The notes below the pieces were generated by a model. It had not been told where the DNA came from, did no database searches, and saw only the letters and a list, made by a program, of their open reading frames with translations. A stretch of 64,000 bases of DNA from Branchiibius hedensis. Its GTDB lineage: Bacteria; Actinomycetota; Actinomycetes; Actinomycetales; Dermatophilaceae. Positions 17,007 through 25,314 of this stretch are shown piece by piece (position 1 is the first letter of the stretch; each line of letters starts with the position of its first letter). The DNA lies in contig NZ_UESZ01000001.1 of assembly GCF_900108585.1 (NCBI RefSeq), positions 1,116,001-1,180,000 on the forward strand, read 5' to 3'. The translations under genes were made by a program, and so were the position numbers.

Positions 17007-18301
17007 CAACGATGGATGACACCGAACAAACCTTCCTGCTTCCGGACCTCGGCGAGGGTTTGACCGAGGCCGAGATCGTGCGCTGGCTGGTGCAGGAGGG
17101 TGACGACATCGTCGTCGATCAGCCGATCGCCGAGGTCGAGACCGCGAAGTCGATCGTCGAGGTGCCGTCGCCGTACGCCGGGCGGATCCGGACCCGGCAC
17201 GGACGCGAGGGCGAGACCGTCCAGGTCGGCAGTCCGCTGCTGAGTGTGGCCCGTGGCGGGGGTGAGCCGGCCGAACCACCTGCCGCGCAGGCGTACCGCG
17301 AGGAGGAGCAGGCGGGCTCGGGCAACGTTCTGATCGGGTACGGGACTTCGGGTCATGCGACAACCGGCCGCCGGCGCCGGGCCCGGCCGCCCGCCAAGGA
17401 CGACAGCGGCATCGAGGTCGCGGCGGAATCGCGCGCCGCGCCGCGGGTGGTCTCCCCGTTAGTACGTCGATTGGCCGCGGAGAACGACGTGGACCTGACC
17501 GCGGTGCCCGGCAGCGGTCCACGCGGACTGATCACCAAAGCCGACATCGTGCGCTTCCTCGAGACGGCAGAGTCCGCCCCGGCTGCGCAGCCGGCATTGT
17601 CTGCAGACCCGGGAGCAACCCGAATCCCGTTGTCCGGCTTCAGGAAAGCTGTGTCCGAAGCACTGACGCGCAGCCGATCGGAGATCCCCGAGGCGACCGT
17701 GTGGGTGGATGTCGACGCCACCGCGTTGTGGCAGTTGCGGGAATCGACCAAGCAGGCCAATCCCGACTCTCCCGGGCTGTTGGCCTATCTGGCGCGATTC
17801 ACGGTCGCGGCACTGAAGCAGTATCCGGTGTTGAACGCGCGTGTCGACACCGTCCGCGAGGAGATCGTGCAACTGGACCGGATCAACCTGGGCATCGCCG
17901 TCCAGGGTGAGCGAGGTCTGGTCGTGCCCGCGGTACTGGGAGCGGACGGCCTCACCACGACACAACTGGACGAACAGATCCGCTCGGTCACCGCGGACGC
18001 TCGCGTGGGGCGTTGTAGTCACGAGGTCCTGACGGCCGGCACCTTCACCCTGAATAACTACGGCAGCTTCCGCGTGGACGGCAGCGCCGCGATCATCAAC
18101 CACCCACAGGTGGCGATCCTCGGCTTCGGCAGGATCCTGGAACGGCCCTGGGTGGTCGACGGCAGCATCGTGCCGCGGCGCATCACCCAGTTGTCGTTCG
18201 CCTTCGACCACCGGGTGTGCGACGGGGGGACGGCGGCCGGGTTCATGCGCTGCGTGGCCGATGCGATCGAGGATCCCCTGGCAGCGATCGCGGGACTCTG
18301 A
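17003..18301 (+). CDS. bkdC: Dihydrolipoamide acyltransferase E2 of the 2-oxoacid dehydrogenase complex
   Basis: Transfers the acyl group from lipoyl to CoA. Domain order: lipoyl domain (about 8-85) with acceptor K49 in VETAKSIVEVPSP, a linker, peripheral-subunit-binding domain (VSPLVRRLAAENDVDLTAVP then GSGPRGLITKADI), then the catalytic domain ending with DHRVCDGGTAAGF, which holds the His-Asp catalytic pair near residue 403. ATG 17003 overlaps the E1beta stop and has GGGAGGAG upstream. No E3 gene follows, so E3 must come from elsewhere. Confidence 0.92.
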   Translation: MTTMDDTEQTFLLPDLGEGLTEAEIVRWLVQEGDDIVVDQPIAEVETAKSIVEVPSPYAGRIRTRHGREGETVQVGSPLLSVARGGGEPAEPPAAQAYREEEQAGSGNVLIGYGTSGHATTGRRRRARPPAKDDSGIEVAAESRAAPRVVSPLVRRLAAENDVDLTAVPGSGPRGLITKADIVRFLETAESAPAAQPALSADPGATRIPLSGFRKAVSEALTRSRSEIPEATVWVDVDATALWQLRESTKQANPDSPGLLAYLARFTVAALKQYPVLNARVDTVREEIVQLDRINLGIAVQGERGLVVPAVLGADGLTTTQLDEQIRSVTADARVGRCSHEVLTAGTFTLNNYGSFRVDGSAAIINHPQVAILGFGRILERPWVVDGSIVPRRITQLSFAFDHRVCDGGTAAGFMRCVADAIEDPLAAIAGL

Positions 18302-18361
18302 GCGCCGCTCGTCGGGGGTTGATCCGCGGTTTCCCGTTGGCGGCCTACTGACGACCTTCTA

Positions 18362-18378
18362 AAGTCACTGGGTGACTT
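18362..18378. promoter_or_regulatory. Putative GntR operator overlapping its own start codon
   Basis: AAGTCAC-TGG-GTGACTT is a perfect inverted repeat with 7-base arms; the right arm begins with the GTG start (18372) of the GntR gene. The same half-sites recur upstream of the transporter operon (19155-19181), supporting autorepression plus operon control. Confidence 0.7.
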
Positions 18379-19142
18379 CCACTCGTTTGCCCACCGTTGA
18401 ACTTCCGCCCGTCCAGGGTGGGGCCGGTCGGCAGGGCACCGCAGAAAACATCATCGAACAGGTCGTCGCGGCCATCGCCGACGGCACCCTGGCGCGCGGC
18501 CAACGGTTGCCGAGCGAGCGTGAGTTCGCCCGACACTACGGCGTGAGCGGGCCCACCGCACGGGAGGCTATCCGGGCCCTGTCGGCGATGGGACTGGTCG
18601 AGGCACGCCACGGCAGCGGCACCTACGTGACTGCCGACCCGGAGGTGTTCGTCAGCTCGGCGTTGACCATCGCCGCGCACATGTCCGACGTCACCGTCTC
18701 GGAGATCATCGACCTGTTGGCTGTCCTGAATGTGCATGCCGCGGAAGCCGCCTGCGAGGCAGCCACCGAGCAGGAAGTCGATGCGCTCGCCGCCGCTTCT
18801 GCCGGGATCGTCAACGCTGAGCAGCCCAGTTCCATCCTGACCTCGGTCACCGACTTCCACCGCGCCCTTGCCCGGGCTGCGCATCGGCCCCTCATCCAGA
18901 TCATCAGCACCTTCCTCGTCGACACCCTGGCGGATCTGGAGGAGCGCACGTTCCCGGTGGACAGCGCCTTCTGGCAGGAGTGGACGGGCGCGCTCGCGGC
19001 CCACCGGGCGGAGATCGTCAGTGCTGTCCGGGCGCACGATCCGGGCCGCGCCGGCGCGGCCGTGCGGGCCTATCACCGCGAGGCGGGCCGAATGCTGGCC
19101 GATGAATCGGACCTGCTGTCCGCACGAACGAAGGTCAAATAG
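18372..19142 (+). CDS. GntR-family regulator, FadR (FCD) subfamily
   Basis: Repressor or activator of the downstream transport and catabolism operon. N-terminal winged helix: NIIEQVVAAIADGTLARGQR then LPSEREFARHYGVSGPTARE and AIRALSAMGLVEARHGSGTY. C-terminal all-helical FCD domain has the metal/ligand histidines (FHRALARAAHR, AHRAEIVSAVRAHD, AYHREAGRML). The GTG start lies inside a perfect palindrome. A gap of only 73 bases separates it from the operon start, in the same direction. Confidence 0.88.
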   Translation: MTSTRLPTVELPPVQGGAGRQGTAENIIEQVVAAIADGTLARGQRLPSEREFARHYGVSGPTAREAIRALSAMGLVEARHGSGTYVTADPEVFVSSALTIAAHMSDVTVSEIIDLLAVLNVHAAEAACEAATEQEVDALAAASAGIVNAEQPSSILTSVTDFHRALARAAHRPLIQIISTFLVDTLADLEERTFPVDSAFWQEWTGALAAHRAEIVSAVRAHDPGRAGAAVRAYHREAGRMLADESDLLSARTKVK

Positions 19143-19154
19143 GCGGTCCGACAG

Positions 19155-19191
19155 AAAGTCACCTTGACACTTGGTGACTTTGCTTTAGTGT
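19155..19191 (+). promoter_or_regulatory. Promoter with embedded GntR operator for the transporter operon
   Basis: AAAGTCACC (19155-19163) and GGTGACTTT (19173-19181) are perfect inverted arms with 9 bases between, repeating the half-sites found at the GntR gene. Between the arms starts TTGACA (19164-19169), a perfect -35 box; TAGTGT (19186-19191) 16 bases on can serve as -10. A bound regulator would cover the -35, so repression is the expected mode. AAGGAGG at about 19205-19211 is the ribosome site for ATG 19216. Confidence 0.72.
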
Positions 19192-19215
19192 GGTCTGCGT
19201 CACTAAGGAGGACGC

Positions 19216-20211
19216 ATGACCACAGTTCAGCGAGGCGCCATCGCCGCCACCATCGTCGGTCTCAGTTCGATGCTCGCCGCGTGCGGCGGCGGAGCCGCAG
19301 GCTCGCCGACGGCCCAGGGAGCCGGCTCCGATTCGGGGCAATTGCGCACTCTCGTCGTCGGAGTCTCCCCGTCCACTGCGGCGCTGTCGGTTGGCGTCGC
19401 GCAACAGCAGGGGATGTTCAAGAAGCACGGCTTGAACGTGCAACTGAAGACCGTGCAGTCCGGCGCCGAAGCCATCCCGCAACTGCTGAAGGGCGACTTG
19501 GACGTATCCCTGGGCGACACGGTCGGGACGTTCAACGCCGCGAGCAACGGCGTCGCGCTGCGAGCTTTCGCGGTCGCGACAGTGGCTCCGTCAGATCCCG
19601 CCAAGGACTTCTCAGCCATCATGGCCAAGCCCGGCATCACGACGGCGGCGGACCTGAGTGGCAGGACCATCGCGGTGAACCAGGCGGGTGGCTCGGCTGA
19701 ACTCTTCGCCAAGGCCGCGATCGACAAGGCGGGCGGTGACTCATCGAAGGTCAAGGTCGTCGAACTCGCCTTCCCACAGATGGTTCAGGCCGTCCAGGCC
19801 GACCGAGTGGATGCCGCCGTGCTGGTGGAGCCCTTCGTGGCTGCCGGTCAGGCCGCGGGCCTGACGACAGTGCTGCGCCCGCAGGCCGCCGGCATCCCGG
19901 GTCTCGCCTCCAATCTCTTCGTCGCCTCCGCCCAGGAAGTCGCAGCCAAGAAGAGTGAACTGACCGACTTCGTCGCGGCGCTGAACGACGCCTCCGGATT
20001 CCTGACGAGCAACAAGACCGGCGCCTACGCCGCTGCGGCCGCGTGGACGAAACAGCCGTTGGCGAAGGTGGAGAAGACGCGGCTGCCCACCTACCCCCAG
20101 GACGCCGGCGACCTGGAGCCGATCAAGGGCATTGGGCCGCTGATGGTCAAATACGGCCTGCTGAAACAGGATCCCGACCTGAGCCAGATCCTCGCCCCCG
20201 TCGGATCATGA
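19216..20211 (+). CDS. ABC-transporter substrate-binding lipoprotein (SsuA/ThiY-NMT1 type)
   Basis: Lipoprotein of 331 aa: signal segment ending in the lipobox LAAC (Cys23), then a periplasmic-binding fold starting TLVVGVSPSTAALSVGVAQQ with QGMFKKHGLNVQL, and GDLDVSLGDTVGTFNAA, ADLSGRTIAVNQAGGSAELF, DRVDAAVLVEPF, all typical of the nitrate/sulfonate/thiamine-precursor group. The ligand cannot be read from sequence; the catabolic genes downstream suggest an oxidisable organic compound. First gene of the operon. Confidence 0.88.
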   Translation: MTTVQRGAIAATIVGLSSMLAACGGGAAGSPTAQGAGSDSGQLRTLVVGVSPSTAALSVGVAQQQGMFKKHGLNVQLKTVQSGAEAIPQLLKGDLDVSLGDTVGTFNAASNGVALRAFAVATVAPSDPAKDFSAIMAKPGITTAADLSGRTIAVNQAGGSAELFAKAAIDKAGGDSSKVKVVELAFPQMVQAVQADRVDAAVLVEPFVAAGQAAGLTTVLRPQAAGIPGLASNLFVASAQEVAAKKSELTDFVAALNDASGFLTSNKTGAYAAAAAWTKQPLAKVEKTRLPTYPQDAGDLEPIKGIGPLMVKYGLLKQDPDLSQILAPVGS

Positions 20212-21035
20212 CCATCGCCACCCCGGAACGGCGAGCCCGCAAACCGCTCGGTGCGAGGAGTCGCCCCGGCGCACACGGCGCGGCCTCGACCGCTGGGGTC
20301 GACAAGCTGGTCGCCGCCATTGCCGCGGTGCTGCTGTGGGCAGCCGCCAGCGCAGTCGTCGGAAGTGACACGGTGCCGGCACCGCTCACCGTCGCCCGGG
20401 AACTGGGCGGTCTGGTCGGCACGTCGCAGTTCTGGGCGGCGGTCGTGCAGACACTGGTGTCCACGGCCCTGGGTGTTCTGGTCTGTGTCGCGATCGGGGT
20501 CCCGTTGGGCATCCTCATCGGTGCGAACGCCTACGTGCGGGGCAGCACCGGACTGCTGGTGGAGTTCATGCGCACCATCCCGCCGGTCGCGGTCATCCCG
20601 CTGGGTTTGCTGCTCTATGGCCCCTCGTTGGCCATGAAGGTGTTGGTCATTGTGCTCGGCGCCGTGTGGCCGATGGTTCTACACGCCTGTTACAGCGTGC
20701 GGGACATCCGCCAGTCACATCGCGATGTGGCCACGGTGTTCGACGTACCGCGACGGGTGCGTTGGTTGCACATCTACCTACCCAGCATCCTGCCGGGCTG
20801 CGCGCTGGGCCTGCGCATCGTCGTCACCGTCGCGTTGCTCATCTCGGTGGCGTGCGAGGTGGTCGGTGGAGCGCCAGGGGTGGGCAACGCCCTGGTGCAG
20901 GCCCAGGTCGCGAACGACCTCCCACTCAGTTACGCCTACATCGTGACGGCCGCGCTGATCGGTGTGGCTCTGAACCTCGCGACCCATCGCCTCACCACAT
21001 CGGTGATTGGCATCCGGTCCCGGGGGGAGGCGTGA
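20208..21035 (+). CDS. ABC-transporter permease 1 (SsuC/TauC type)
   Basis: Inner-membrane permease of 275 aa with about six membrane segments. The cytoplasmic EAA-type loop is VRDIRQSHRDVATVFDVPRR, preceding IYLPSILPGCALGLRI. ATG 20208 overlaps the binding-protein stop (ATGA); upstream codons in this frame lie within that gene. It probably pairs with the following, different permease, since most SsuC-type importers need only one. Confidence 0.88.
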   Translation: MTIATPERRARKPLGARSRPGAHGAASTAGVDKLVAAIAAVLLWAAASAVVGSDTVPAPLTVARELGGLVGTSQFWAAVVQTLVSTALGVLVCVAIGVPLGILIGANAYVRGSTGLLVEFMRTIPPVAVIPLGLLLYGPSLAMKVLVIVLGAVWPMVLHACYSVRDIRQSHRDVATVFDVPRRVRWLHIYLPSILPGCALGLRIVVTVALLISVACEVVGGAPGVGNALVQAQVANDLPLSYAYIVTAALIGVALNLATHRLTTSVIGIRSRGEA

Positions 21036-21820
21036 TGCGAATCGCGCGCCGCGTACTCCTCCAGCTCTGGCTCCCGGTAGCGCTGGTCACGCTCTGGTGG
21101 CAGCTGAGCCTGAACTCGTCCTCGCTGTTCTTCCCACCCCTGCGCGAGATCCTCGAGCAGTTCCGCCAGTGGTGGCTGGGTGAAGGCTTCACGCAGGACC
21201 TCTTGCCCAGTCTGCAGAACCTGCTCATCGGCTACCTGTTGGCGGTGCTGATCGGGGTCACCGCCGGCCTGGCCATCGGCAGTGTGCCGCGCGTGCAGCA
21301 AGCGATCATGCCCGAGCTGGAGTTTGCCCGGGCCATCCCGGCGGTCGCGCTGCTGCCGGCGGCGGTGATCGTGCTTGGTCTCACCGATGTCATGCGCATC
21401 GCGATCATCGCCGCCGGCGCGGTGTGGCCCGTTCTGCTGAGCACGATCGCGGGCGTGGCGGAGACCGAGGCGCAGCTGTCGGACATCGAGCGGGTCTTCC
21501 GGGTGCCGTCGCGAGTCCGCCTGCTCTGCGTGCGCCTGCCGGGTGCGCTGCCGCGCATCGTGGCCGGAGCCAGGGTCAGTCTCGCGATCGCAGTGGTCCT
21601 CATCGTCGTGAGTGAAATGCAGGGTGCCACCCACGGAGTCGGTAGTTATCTGCTCCTGGCGCAGCGCAACTTCGCCATCACCCAGATGTGGTCGGCCATG
21701 CTGCTGCTCGGTCTGCTCGGCTACCTGCTGAACGCTGTCTTCTCCCTCGTCGAGCGAAGGCTCCTGAGGTTCCATCCCATCAGCCACCCCGGCCACGCCG
21801 GACAGAAGGGCCGATCATGA
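21035..21820 (+). CDS. ABC-transporter permease 2 (SsuC/TauC type)
   Basis: Second permease of 261 aa, clearly diverged from the first. EAA-type loop VAETEAQLSDIERVFRVPSR, followed by VRLPGALPRIVAGARVSLAI; about six membrane segments. ATG 21035 overlaps the previous stop (TGATG) and has GGGGGAGG upstream. Together with permease 1 it likely forms a heterodimeric channel. Confidence 0.88.
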   Translation: MRIARRVLLQLWLPVALVTLWWQLSLNSSSLFFPPLREILEQFRQWWLGEGFTQDLLPSLQNLLIGYLLAVLIGVTAGLAIGSVPRVQQAIMPELEFARAIPAVALLPAAVIVLGLTDVMRIAIIAAGAVWPVLLSTIAGVAETEAQLSDIERVFRVPSRVRLLCVRLPGALPRIVAGARVSLAIAVVLIVVSEMQGATHGVGSYLLLAQRNFAITQMWSAMLLLGLLGYLLNAVFSLVERRLLRFHPISHPGHAGQKGRS

Positions 21821-22620
21821 CCACGCAAACCACAACCGACCTGACCCTGGACGTCATCGATCTGGGCGTCACCTATCTCAGCGACGGTTCGCCGCGCACG
21901 ATCCTCAGGGACGTCAGCTTCCAGACCCACCGCGGCGAGATCATCTGCATCGTCGGACCGTCCGGAGTCGGGAAGTCCTCGCTGCTGAGGTGTTTGGCCG
22001 GATTGCAGACCCCCTCGGCGGGTGCGGTGGCCATCCCGCACGACGCCGCGGCCCAGGGTGCAGCGGTCGTCTTCCAGGACTATGCGCAGTCGTTGATGCC
22101 ATGGGCGAGCATCCTGGAGAACGTCGCCCTGCCGTTGCGCGGTAAGACCTCCAAACAGGTACGCCACGAGCGTGCCGAAGCGGGTTTGGCCGAGGTCGGT
22201 CTGTCCGGTCACGAGTCGCAGCGACCATGGCAGTTGTCCGGGGGTATGCAGCAGCGTGCGGCCATCGCCCGCGCGCTGGTCTCCCAACCCGCCGTACTGC
22301 TCATGGACGAACCATTCGCCTCGGTGGATGCGCAGACGCGGGCCGAGCTGGAGGACCTCACGCTGCGGGTGCGCTCGCATACCGGCCAGACCATCGTGGT
22401 GATCACCCACGACATCGACGAGGCCGTCTACTTGGGCGATCGGGTCCTGGTGCTGGGCGGCAGCCCGGCGACCCTGATCGCCGACCTTCCGGTGCCCCTG
22501 GCCCGCGAGCGTCACCAGTCGAGCACTCGCGCGGATCCCGAATTCGTGCGCTTGCGTACCGAAGTGCACGGTCTTGTCGCCCGACGGACCGTGGAACCAC
22601 AGTGGGGAGAGTCGCAGTGA
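21817..22620 (+). CDS. ABC-transporter ATPase (SsuB/TauB type)
   Basis: Nucleotide-binding subunit of 267 aa: Walker A GPSGVGKSS, Q-loop VVFQDYAQSLMPWASILENV, signature LSGGMQQRAAIARAL, Walker B VLLMDEPFASVD, and H-loop THDIDEAVYLGD. ATGA overlap with permease 2 and GTGA overlap with the next gene keep it in one transcript. Confidence 0.92.
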   Translation: MTTQTTTDLTLDVIDLGVTYLSDGSPRTILRDVSFQTHRGEIICIVGPSGVGKSSLLRCLAGLQTPSAGAVAIPHDAAAQGAAVVFQDYAQSLMPWASILENVALPLRGKTSKQVRHERAEAGLAEVGLSGHESQRPWQLSGGMQQRAAIARALVSQPAVLLMDEPFASVDAQTRAELEDLTLRVRSHTGQTIVVITHDIDEAVYLGDRVLVLGGSPATLIADLPVPLARERHQSSTRADPEFVRLRTEVHGLVARRTVEPQWGESQ

Positions 22621-23456
22621 AAATCGTTCGCTTCCGTCGCGGAGACGACGTCGGCGTCGCGGTCAGAGATGGTTCCGGTGGCATCCACCCCACCGGTTAC
22701 CGCGACCTGCGCGAGTTGCTCGCCGCCGCTGACCCGCTGGGAATCCTGCGCCGCAGCCTCGAGGGTCCCGCTGTCATGGCCGACCGCCTGCTGGCGCCGC
22801 TCGCCGATCGCTGCCAGATCGTCTCCACCGGAGGCAACTACCAGAGCCATCTGGCAGAGGTCGGTCTGGCGCCCCAAGAGCCGGTGTTCTTCCCCAAGCT
22901 GTGGTCGGCGGTGCTGGATCCGGACTCGGTGCTCGAGCCGCCGCGGCCGGAGTCGGAACTGGACTACGAGGTCGAACTTGCCGTCGTGATCGGCCGCACG
23001 ATGCACCGGGTCAGCGCCGCCGAGGCGCTGGACTACGTCTTCGGCTACACGGTCGTGAACGATGTCAGTGCCCGTGAGGTGATGCGCAGGGAACCGCTGC
23101 AGATCATGCTCTGCAAGAGCGCGGACGGGTTCCTCCCGGTGAGTGAGGAGATCGTCACCGCAGATGAGATCGATCTCGACACCACCGTGGTTACCTGCGA
23201 TGTGAACGGGCAGCGACGTCAGGAGGCTGGCGTCGCGGAGATGATCACCTCGGTACCGCGCCTGCTGGCGTTCCTGTCCCAGTACGTCACGTTGACTCCG
23301 GGCGATGTGGTGACGACGGGTACCCCAGGCGGCTCCCTGGTCGGGCGCCCTGGACTCGGCTACCTCACCCCGGGTGACGTCGTGACCGTCGCGGCGACCG
23401 GGATCCGGCCGGCGACGACCACCATCGGCTCCGGGCTGTGGCAGGTGTCGGCATGA
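22617..23456 (+). CDS. Fumarylacetoacetate-hydrolase-family protein
   Basis: FAH-fold hydrolase/decarboxylase/isomerase of 279 aa. The C-terminal catalytic domain is clear: GNYQSHLAEVGL, ELDYEVELAVVIGRTMHRVS with metal-binding acidic residues, VFGYTVVNDVSARE and LTPGDVVTTGTPGG. Known members cleave acylpyruvates or decarboxylate and isomerise ring-cleavage products, so this may cut the carbon chain in the pathway. The GTG start overlaps the ATPase stop. Confidence 0.88.
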   Translation: MKIVRFRRGDDVGVAVRDGSGGIHPTGYRDLRELLAAADPLGILRRSLEGPAVMADRLLAPLADRCQIVSTGGNYQSHLAEVGLAPQEPVFFPKLWSAVLDPDSVLEPPRPESELDYEVELAVVIGRTMHRVSAAEALDYVFGYTVVNDVSAREVMRREPLQIMLCKSADGFLPVSEEIVTADEIDLDTTVVTCDVNGQRRQEAGVAEMITSVPRLLAFLSQYVTLTPGDVVTTGTPGGSLVGRPGLGYLTPGDVVTVAATGIRPATTTIGSGLWQVSA

Positions 23457-24853
23457 ACGCACTGGCCACACTTCTGCAGAGCAGGTTCGAAGGTCGCGTG
23501 GTGACCGCCGAGGATGCGGACTACCGCTCGAGTGCCGCTGTATGGAACGGCATGTTCGAGAAGCATCCCGCGGCCGTGGTGCGCTGCGCGTCTGTGACGG
23601 ACGTGTCGATTGCCATCCGGGTGGCCCGCGATCAGGGCGTGCCCTTGTCGGTCCGCGGCGGCGGCCACCAGATCTCGGGCGCTGCCGTTGCGGACGACGC
23701 TCTGGTCATCGACCTGTCCGGGATGCGCACGTGCAGTTACCGCCCGGCGACGGGCAGAGTCGTCGTCGGGGGAGGGGCGCTGCTTGGCGATCTCGACCGG
23801 GAGTGTGCGCGCAACGGGGTCGCCGTACCAGCCGGGATGGTTTCGCACACCGGAGTCGCCGGGTTGACCCTCGGTGGCGGGATCGGATGGCTCTGTCGCT
23901 CAAGGGGACTCACGTGTGACTCGCTGACGAGGGTGACGATGGTTGATCACCTCGGTGAGGTCGTGACCGCGAGCGAGTCCGATCATCCGGACCTGTTCTG
24001 GGCGGTGCGCGGTGGGGGTGGCAACTTCGGTGTCGTCACCGGCTTCGAGTTCGACACGGCACCCCTTGGCCTGGTCACCTATGGGATGCAGGTGCATGAC
24101 CTCCGCGACGCCGCCACCGTCCTGGCCCACCTGGAGGACACCCGGGAGCACTGGCCGCGTGAGTTGCAGGTCCTGGTCCGGTTGCAGCGCTTCGTGGGGC
24201 ATGACGTGGAGCCTGATCCCCGCAGTCCGATGGTGCTGACGATCGAATGGCTCTGGGACGGAACGCCCGCTGAGCAGGTGCGGAACCTCTTGCCGCGGAC
24301 CGACCGTGAGACGGTATCGGTGCGCCGGTTCACCAGCGTCCAGGCCCAACAGGATCATCGGTTCGGTCACGGACGGCGCTACTACATGAAGCCGGGCTAT
24401 CTGCGCGATTTCGGCCCTGCGAGCGCCGCATCGCTGATCGAGGCAGCCCGGTCGGCGCCGCCAGGGGATGCGCAGCTGGAGATCCTGCAGTTGGGCGGCG
24501 CCATCTGTGACGTGCCCACCGAGCAAACCGCTTTCCCCGGTCGCGATGCCGTGATGGCCATCAACGTGCAGGCCGGCTGGGAGGATCGCTCCGACGACGA
24601 GCAGCTGGTCGGCTGGGCCCGGGCGGCGCACGCGAGCGTCGTCCCCGGCGGAACGGGTGCCTACGCGAACTTCGCCGGAAGCGATCGGCCCGACCTGGCA
24701 GCGGTCTTCGGAGAGGAAACCTTGTCCAGGTTGCGCGAGGTGAAGGCGACGTACGACCCGCAGGACGTCTTTCGTCCTGCGATCCACATCGAGCCGGCGG
24801 CGGTGCACGGTGCACCGGCTGCCGACTCCGAACCGAAAGGGGCCCTGCTGTGA
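23453..24853 (+). CDS. FAD-linked oxidoreductase, berberine-bridge-enzyme-like
   Basis: FAD-binding oxidase of 466 aa with the PCMH FAD domain (PAAVVRCASVTDVSIAIRVA then RGGGHQISG; H72 is the expected covalent FAD attachment), GVAGLTLGGGIGWLCRSRGL, a substrate domain, and the C-terminal BBE segment (ATYDPQDVFRPAIHIEP). Such enzymes oxidise alcohols, amines or ring C-H bonds using oxygen. ATG 23453 overlaps the FAH stop; probably carries out the first oxidation of the imported compound (inference). Confidence 0.87.
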   Translation: MNALATLLQSRFEGRVVTAEDADYRSSAAVWNGMFEKHPAAVVRCASVTDVSIAIRVARDQGVPLSVRGGGHQISGAAVADDALVIDLSGMRTCSYRPATGRVVVGGGALLGDLDRECARNGVAVPAGMVSHTGVAGLTLGGGIGWLCRSRGLTCDSLTRVTMVDHLGEVVTASESDHPDLFWAVRGGGGNFGVVTGFEFDTAPLGLVTYGMQVHDLRDAATVLAHLEDTREHWPRELQVLVRLQRFVGHDVEPDPRSPMVLTIEWLWDGTPAEQVRNLLPRTDRETVSVRRFTSVQAQQDHRFGHGRRYYMKPGYLRDFGPASAASLIEAARSAPPGDAQLEILQLGGAICDVPTEQTAFPGRDAVMAINVQAGWEDRSDDEQLVGWARAAHASVVPGGTGAYANFAGSDRPDLAAVFGEETLSRLREVKATYDPQDVFRPAIHIEPAAVHGAPAADSEPKGALL

Positions 24854-25314
24854 ACCGACCCTCCCTGGCGGGAATCCACCATCTCAAGTTCGCCGTGTCG
24901 GACCTGGACGTCAGTCTCGACTGGTGGGAGCGCGCCTTCGGCGGCCAGCGGCAACCCCATTGGGACCACACCTTCCCCGACGGACGATTGTTCGCCTACA
25001 TGCTGCTGGTGCCAGGTGTCGATGCGCCGGTGGAACTGCGCCTCGCCCCTGGATCGGCGCTGGTCGCCGGCTTCGACTCGATCGTGTTCGCCGTCGAGAC
25101 GAGGGAGGATCTCGAGGGTTGGGCCAAGCACCTGGCTGACGTCGGGATCGACAACTCCGGAGTTCTGCGGGGGTTCCTCGGCTGGCTGCTGGTCGCCCGG
25201 GAGCCGGATGGCAACTCGTTACGGCTGTACACGAACGAAACGCACGACTGGGACGTCGAGGGTGCCGATGTGCACAATCCCTGGGTCGCCTCACTGGAGC
25301 GTGATCGCCTGTGA
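24850..25314 (+). CDS. VOC-superfamily (glyoxalase/extradiol-dioxygenase-like) protein
   Basis: A 154-residue vicinal-oxygen-chelate protein with two beta-alpha-beta-beta-beta units: GIHHLKFAVSDLDVSLDWWE at the start and DSIVFAVETREDLEGWAKHL then VAREPDGNSLRLYTNET. The HH pair and the late Glu are candidate metal ligands. Could be an isomerase, lyase or dioxygenase acting on the pathway intermediate. GTG start overlaps the oxidase stop (GTGA). Confidence 0.83.
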   Translation: MNRPSLAGIHHLKFAVSDLDVSLDWWERAFGGQRQPHWDHTFPDGRLFAYMLLVPGVDAPVELRLAPGSALVAGFDSIVFAVETREDLEGWAKHLADVGIDNSGVLRGFLGWLLVAREPDGNSLRLYTNETHDWDVEGADVHNPWVASLERDRL

